Under the pieces are notes generated by a model. It made no database searches, was not told the DNA's origin, and saw nothing but the letters and a program-made list of their open reading frames with translations. Shown piece by piece: positions 7,109 through 9,113 of a stretch of 9,113 nt of DNA. This stretch comes from an uncultured bacterium (GTDB taxonomy: Bacteria > Actinomycetota > Coriobacteriia > Coriobacteriales > Atopobiaceae): contig CAJMLD010000053.1 of assembly GCA_905214175.1 (NCBI GenBank), positions 1 to 9,113 of the forward strand, written 5' to 3'. Numbering within the stretch: the first letter of the stretch is position 1; each line of letters opens with the position of its first letter. Position numbers and translations under genes: made by a program.

Positions 7109-7187
7109 ATTTATTGCACGTTATTTCTCGACATAAGCGCGATTGCGCAGGTAACCCTCAATTTGCATGGAATTTCGTGCAATAAAT
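7109..7187. repeat. 12-bp inverted repeat with 55-base spacer upstream of rapZ
   Basis: atttattgcacg at 7109-7120 and its exact reverse complement cgtgcaataaat at 7176-7187 flank a 55-base spacer. The arms are AT-rich compared with the surroundings. They end 115 bases before the rapZ start and 75 bases before its likely -10 box. The arrangement suits a paired operator for a DNA-looping regulator or the outer stem of a structured leader. The arms are exact; the function is an inference. Confidence 0.6.
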
Positions 7188-7262
7188 CCGCGCGAGAGCA
7201 ACACGAAGCCCGAGCTCCGTGAAAACAAGCGTGCCCCGCCGGGCCGCAGACGCGCCAACCCC

Positions 7263-7268
7263 TATACT
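7263..7268 (+). promoter_or_regulatory. probable -10 box of the rapZ-whiA promoter
   Basis: TATACT is close to the TATAAT consensus and lies 40 bases before the TTG start of rapZ, after an upstream terminator, which is where a promoter is needed. No good -35 hexamer is visible 16-18 bases upstream, where the sequence is GC-rich. Initiation near 7275 would give a leader of about 30 bases carrying the ribosome binding site. Confidence 0.45.
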
Positions 7269-7290
7269 TGATGCCGATAAACCCACAGCG

Positions 7291-7298
7291 AAGGAGGG
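7291..7298 (+). promoter_or_regulatory. strong ribosome binding site fixing the TTG start of rapZ
   Basis: aaggaggg is an almost perfect anti-Shine-Dalgarno match. It is placed 4 bases before TTG at 7303. The alternative GTG at 7219 and ATG at 7330 lack comparable sites, and the GTG would lie upstream of the likely -10 box. Confidence 0.8.
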
Positions 7299-7302
7299 AC
7301 GA

Positions 7303-8259
7303 TTGCCAGACAAGACCACCGGCCAGACCATGCGCGACGCCGAGAGCCGCGACCGCGTCCCCGACATCGTGATCATTACGGGCATGTCCGGCTCGGGGCG
7401 CACGCAGGCGCTTCATTGCTTCGAGGACATGGGCTATTTCTGCATCGATAACCTTCCGCCGCGCCTGGTTCCGCAGCTTGCGGAGCTCGTGGGTATCAAC
7501 TCGGGTGTTGGCCGTCACCTGGCCGTTACCTGCGACCTGCGTAGCCAGGGCCTCTTCGATGAGCTTACCGACACCATCCGCCAGCTTGGCGAGCACGAGC
7601 TCTCCTGTAAACTTCTCTTCCTCGACGCCTCTGACGAGATCCTCATGCGCCGCTACAACGAAAACCGCCGGCGTCACCCGCTTGCCGTGCCGGGGGAGAC
7701 TGTCGAGCACGCCATCAAGCGCGAGCGCCGGCAGCTCAAAGATGCCCGCGCGATGGCCGATCTTGTCATCGACACGAGCCACATGCGTACGGCCTCGCTT
7801 AGGGCCCGTCTCAACGCAGCATTCTCCGAGCTCACCGAGCAGCAGCTCCTCGACGTCAACGTCTTCTCGTTTGGCTTCAAGCATGGCATGCCCTCCGAGG
7901 CAGACCTCATGATTGACGTGCGCTTTCTGCCCAACCCCTTCTATGACCCCGAGATGCGTCATCTCACGGGCAATGACGAGAAGGTCGCACGCTTCGTCAT
8001 GGACAACAAGATCACGCGCGACTTCATGGACGCGTGGCTGCGCCTTCTCGACGTGGCCATGCCGGGCTATGTTGCCGAGGGCAAGGCGCGCCTGTCCATT
8101 GCCGTGGGCTGCACCGGCGGCCAGCACAGAAGCGTTGCCATCGCCAACGCCACGGCTGCCCACCTCAAGGCGCAGGGCTACCGCGTGAACCTCTTTCATC
8201 GCGACCTCCCAGAGGCGGTTGCCGCTGCAACGCGTGACTCTGCGACGGGCGAGAAGTAG
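7303..8259 (+). CDS. rapZ: RapZ/YvcJ family nucleotide-binding protein
   Basis: This protein belongs to the RapZ family (E. coli RapZ, B. subtilis YvcJ). E. coli RapZ senses glucosamine-6-phosphate and guides GlmZ small RNA decay; the role in Gram-positives is less clear, and YvcJ binds and hydrolyses nucleotides. The 318-residue product has the N-terminal P-loop ITGMSGSGRT (25-34), with R33 where YvcJ and E. coli RapZ have lysine. EDMGYFCIDNLPP (41-53), CDLRS (77-81) and MRRYNENRRRHPL (115-127) follow. The C-terminal domain has FGFKHGMPSEADLMIDVRFL (190-209), GCTGGQHRS (269-277) and HRDL (300-303), the conserved ligand and RNA-binding region of the family. About 20 N-terminal residues are extra. 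The TTG start is chosen from the ribosome binding site at 7291-7298. whiA starts 3 bases after its stop codon, so translation is probably coupled. The usual yvcK between them is missing. Confidence 0.96.
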   Translation: MPDKTTGQTMRDAESRDRVPDIVIITGMSGSGRTQALHCFEDMGYFCIDNLPPRLVPQLAELVGINSGVGRHLAVTCDLRSQGLFDELTDTIRQLGEHELSCKLLFLDASDEILMRRYNENRRRHPLAVPGETVEHAIKRERRQLKDARAMADLVIDTSHMRTASLRARLNAAFSELTEQQLLDVNVFSFGFKHGMPSEADLMIDVRFLPNPFYDPEMRHLTGNDEKVARFVMDNKITRDFMDAWLRLLDVAMPGYVAEGKARLSIAVGCTGGQHRSVAIANATAAHLKAQGYRVNLFHRDLPEAVAAATRDSATGEK

Positions 8260-8262
8260 CCC

Positions 8263-9113
8263 ATGTCCTTCACTGCCCAGGTAAAAGACGAGCTCTCGCG
8301 CATAGAGCCGGCCTCTCGCATGGCCGAGCTAGCGCAGCTCTCGGCACTCGTCCGCGTCTGCGGCACCATGAGCTTCCACGGTTCGGGGCGCTACTCGATC
8401 CGCATTGCAACCGAGACCGGTGCCGTGGCCCGTACCGTCATCAAGCTCACGCACCGCGTGTTCGATCTTGAGACCTCGCTTACCGTGCGCCGCTCGGTCC
8501 TCCACAAGACGAGAAACTACCTCATCGAGATGCCCGAGCAGGACCGTCTGGCCGACGACCTCACCAGCCTGGGTATTCTCGTCCCTGCTCACGGCATTGC
8601 GCTCGGTATCCCCGAGGGGCTGCTCAAGACGCGAGAGGCGCGCTGTGCCTTCGTGCGCGGGGCTTTCATGGCGGGCGGCTTCATTGCCGACCCCCGCGGG
8701 GACTTCCACCTCGAGATCGCGGTGACGGGGGAGGAGTTCGCCCGTGGGCTGGCACACGTCATCTCTACGCTAGGCGCCTCGGTGCGCATCAACCGACGCC
8801 GGGGGGCGTACGCGCTCTACCTCAAGAGCTTTGACGATGTGCTGTGCCTGTTGCGCGTGATGGGCGCCCAGCGCATGGCGCGTGTGGTCGAGGTTGCCCG
8901 CGCGAGAAAGTCGGTCAAGAACGATGTCAACCGCCGCGTCAATGCCGAGGTGGCCAACCAGGCGCGCTCATCCTCTGCCGCTGCGGCCCAGCTTGACCTC
9001 ATCGATCGCGCGGACGAGCTAGTGGGCATCCCGCACCTTCCGCCCGCGGTGCGCGAGTTCTGCGTCGCGCGCAGAGAGCATCCCGAGCTCTCTTTAGCAG
9101 CGCTGGGCGAGAC
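8263..9113 (+). CDS. whiA: WhiA family DNA-binding regulator (3' end outside the window)
   Basis: WhiA controls sporulation-linked division in Streptomyces and influences cell division and chromosome segregation in Bacillus. It has a degenerate LAGLIDADG homing-endonuclease fold joined to a C-terminal helix-turn-helix. The window contains 283 codons of a family that is usually around 310-330 residues, so perhaps the last 30-40 are missing. The start MSFTAQVKDELSRI is typical. CAFVRGAFMAGGFIADP (128-144) with HLEI (149-152) and the GAYALYLKS stretch (181-189) mark the LAGLIDADG-like domain. VKNDVNRRVNAEVANQARSS (208-227) is the family linker leading into the helix-turn-helix, whose opening (LSLAALGE) is at the edge. 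There is no strong ribosome binding site: gagaag at 8251-8256, inside the end of rapZ, is the best, which supports coupling to rapZ translation. Confidence 0.95.
   Translation, partial: MSFTAQVKDELSRIEPASRMAELAQLSALVRVCGTMSFHGSGRYSIRIATETGAVARTVIKLTHRVFDLETSLTVRRSVLHKTRNYLIEMPEQDRLADDLTSLGILVPAHGIALGIPEGLLKTREARCAFVRGAFMAGGFIADPRGDFHLEIAVTGEEFARGLAHVISTLGASVRINRRRGAYALYLKSFDDVLCLLRVMGAQRMARVVEVARARKSVKNDVNRRVNAEVANQARSSSAAAAQLDLIDRADELVGIPHLPPAVREFCVARREHPELSLAALGE

Noticed and set aside
7111..8199. A 362-codon minus-strand open frame opposite rapZ
   Set aside because: It is a composition shadow of rapZ; it has no known motifs.

Overview
The window is compact, GC-rich and codes almost entirely on the + strand: nine genes, short gaps and strong Shine-Dalgarno sites. 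Codon choice strongly favours G or C in third positions. The gene set points to a high-GC Gram-positive bacterium. It has separate hisI and hisE, a D-aspartate-ligase-like ATP-grasp enzyme, uvrC, and rapZ followed by whiA. An actinobacterial lineage of the Coriobacteriia type (Olsenella, Atopobium or Collinsella relatives) fits best. That placement is an inference from protein flavour and gene order, not from a search.

Region 1 (about 1-1721) is the end of a histidine biosynthesis operon. It holds hisF (119-886), hisI (926-1309) and hisE (1398-1721). A perfect 20-bp hairpin lies just upstream of the hisF ribosome binding site. HisE and HisI carry out the second and third pathway steps as separate proteins. 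HisF is the cyclase half of imidazole glycerol phosphate synthase.

Region 2 (1745-5021) holds an ATP-grasp carboxylate-amine ligase resembling peptidoglycan cross-bridge D-aspartate ligases, then uvrC for nucleotide excision repair. They follow the his genes with gaps of 23 and 34 bases and no visible terminator, so read-through is plausible. The UvrC iron-sulfur cysteine pattern differs from the textbook one.

Region 3 (5076-6896) is a small apparent sugar module: nanE (N-acetylmannosamine-6-phosphate 2-epimerase) and a Gfo/Idh/MocA-type oxidoreductase. A good stem-loop terminator at 6921-6960 ends the unit.

Region 4 (6897-7302) is the only long gap. It holds the terminator, a widely spaced perfect 12-bp inverted repeat (7109-7120 and 7176-7187), a likely -10 box and the rapZ ribosome binding site.

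Region 5 (7303-9113) is rapZ, starting at TTG, then whiA three bases after the rapZ stop codon. whiA runs off the window. The yvcK gene usually found between them in Gram-positives is absent. A loose shared theme of regions 2-5 is cell-wall and amino-sugar metabolism: cross-bridge ligase, GlcNAc-6-P supply, a GlcN6P-sensing protein family and an envelope/division regulator. This link is an inference from gene order. I found no CRISPR array, phage, IS element, tRNA or rRNA, and no clear novel system.
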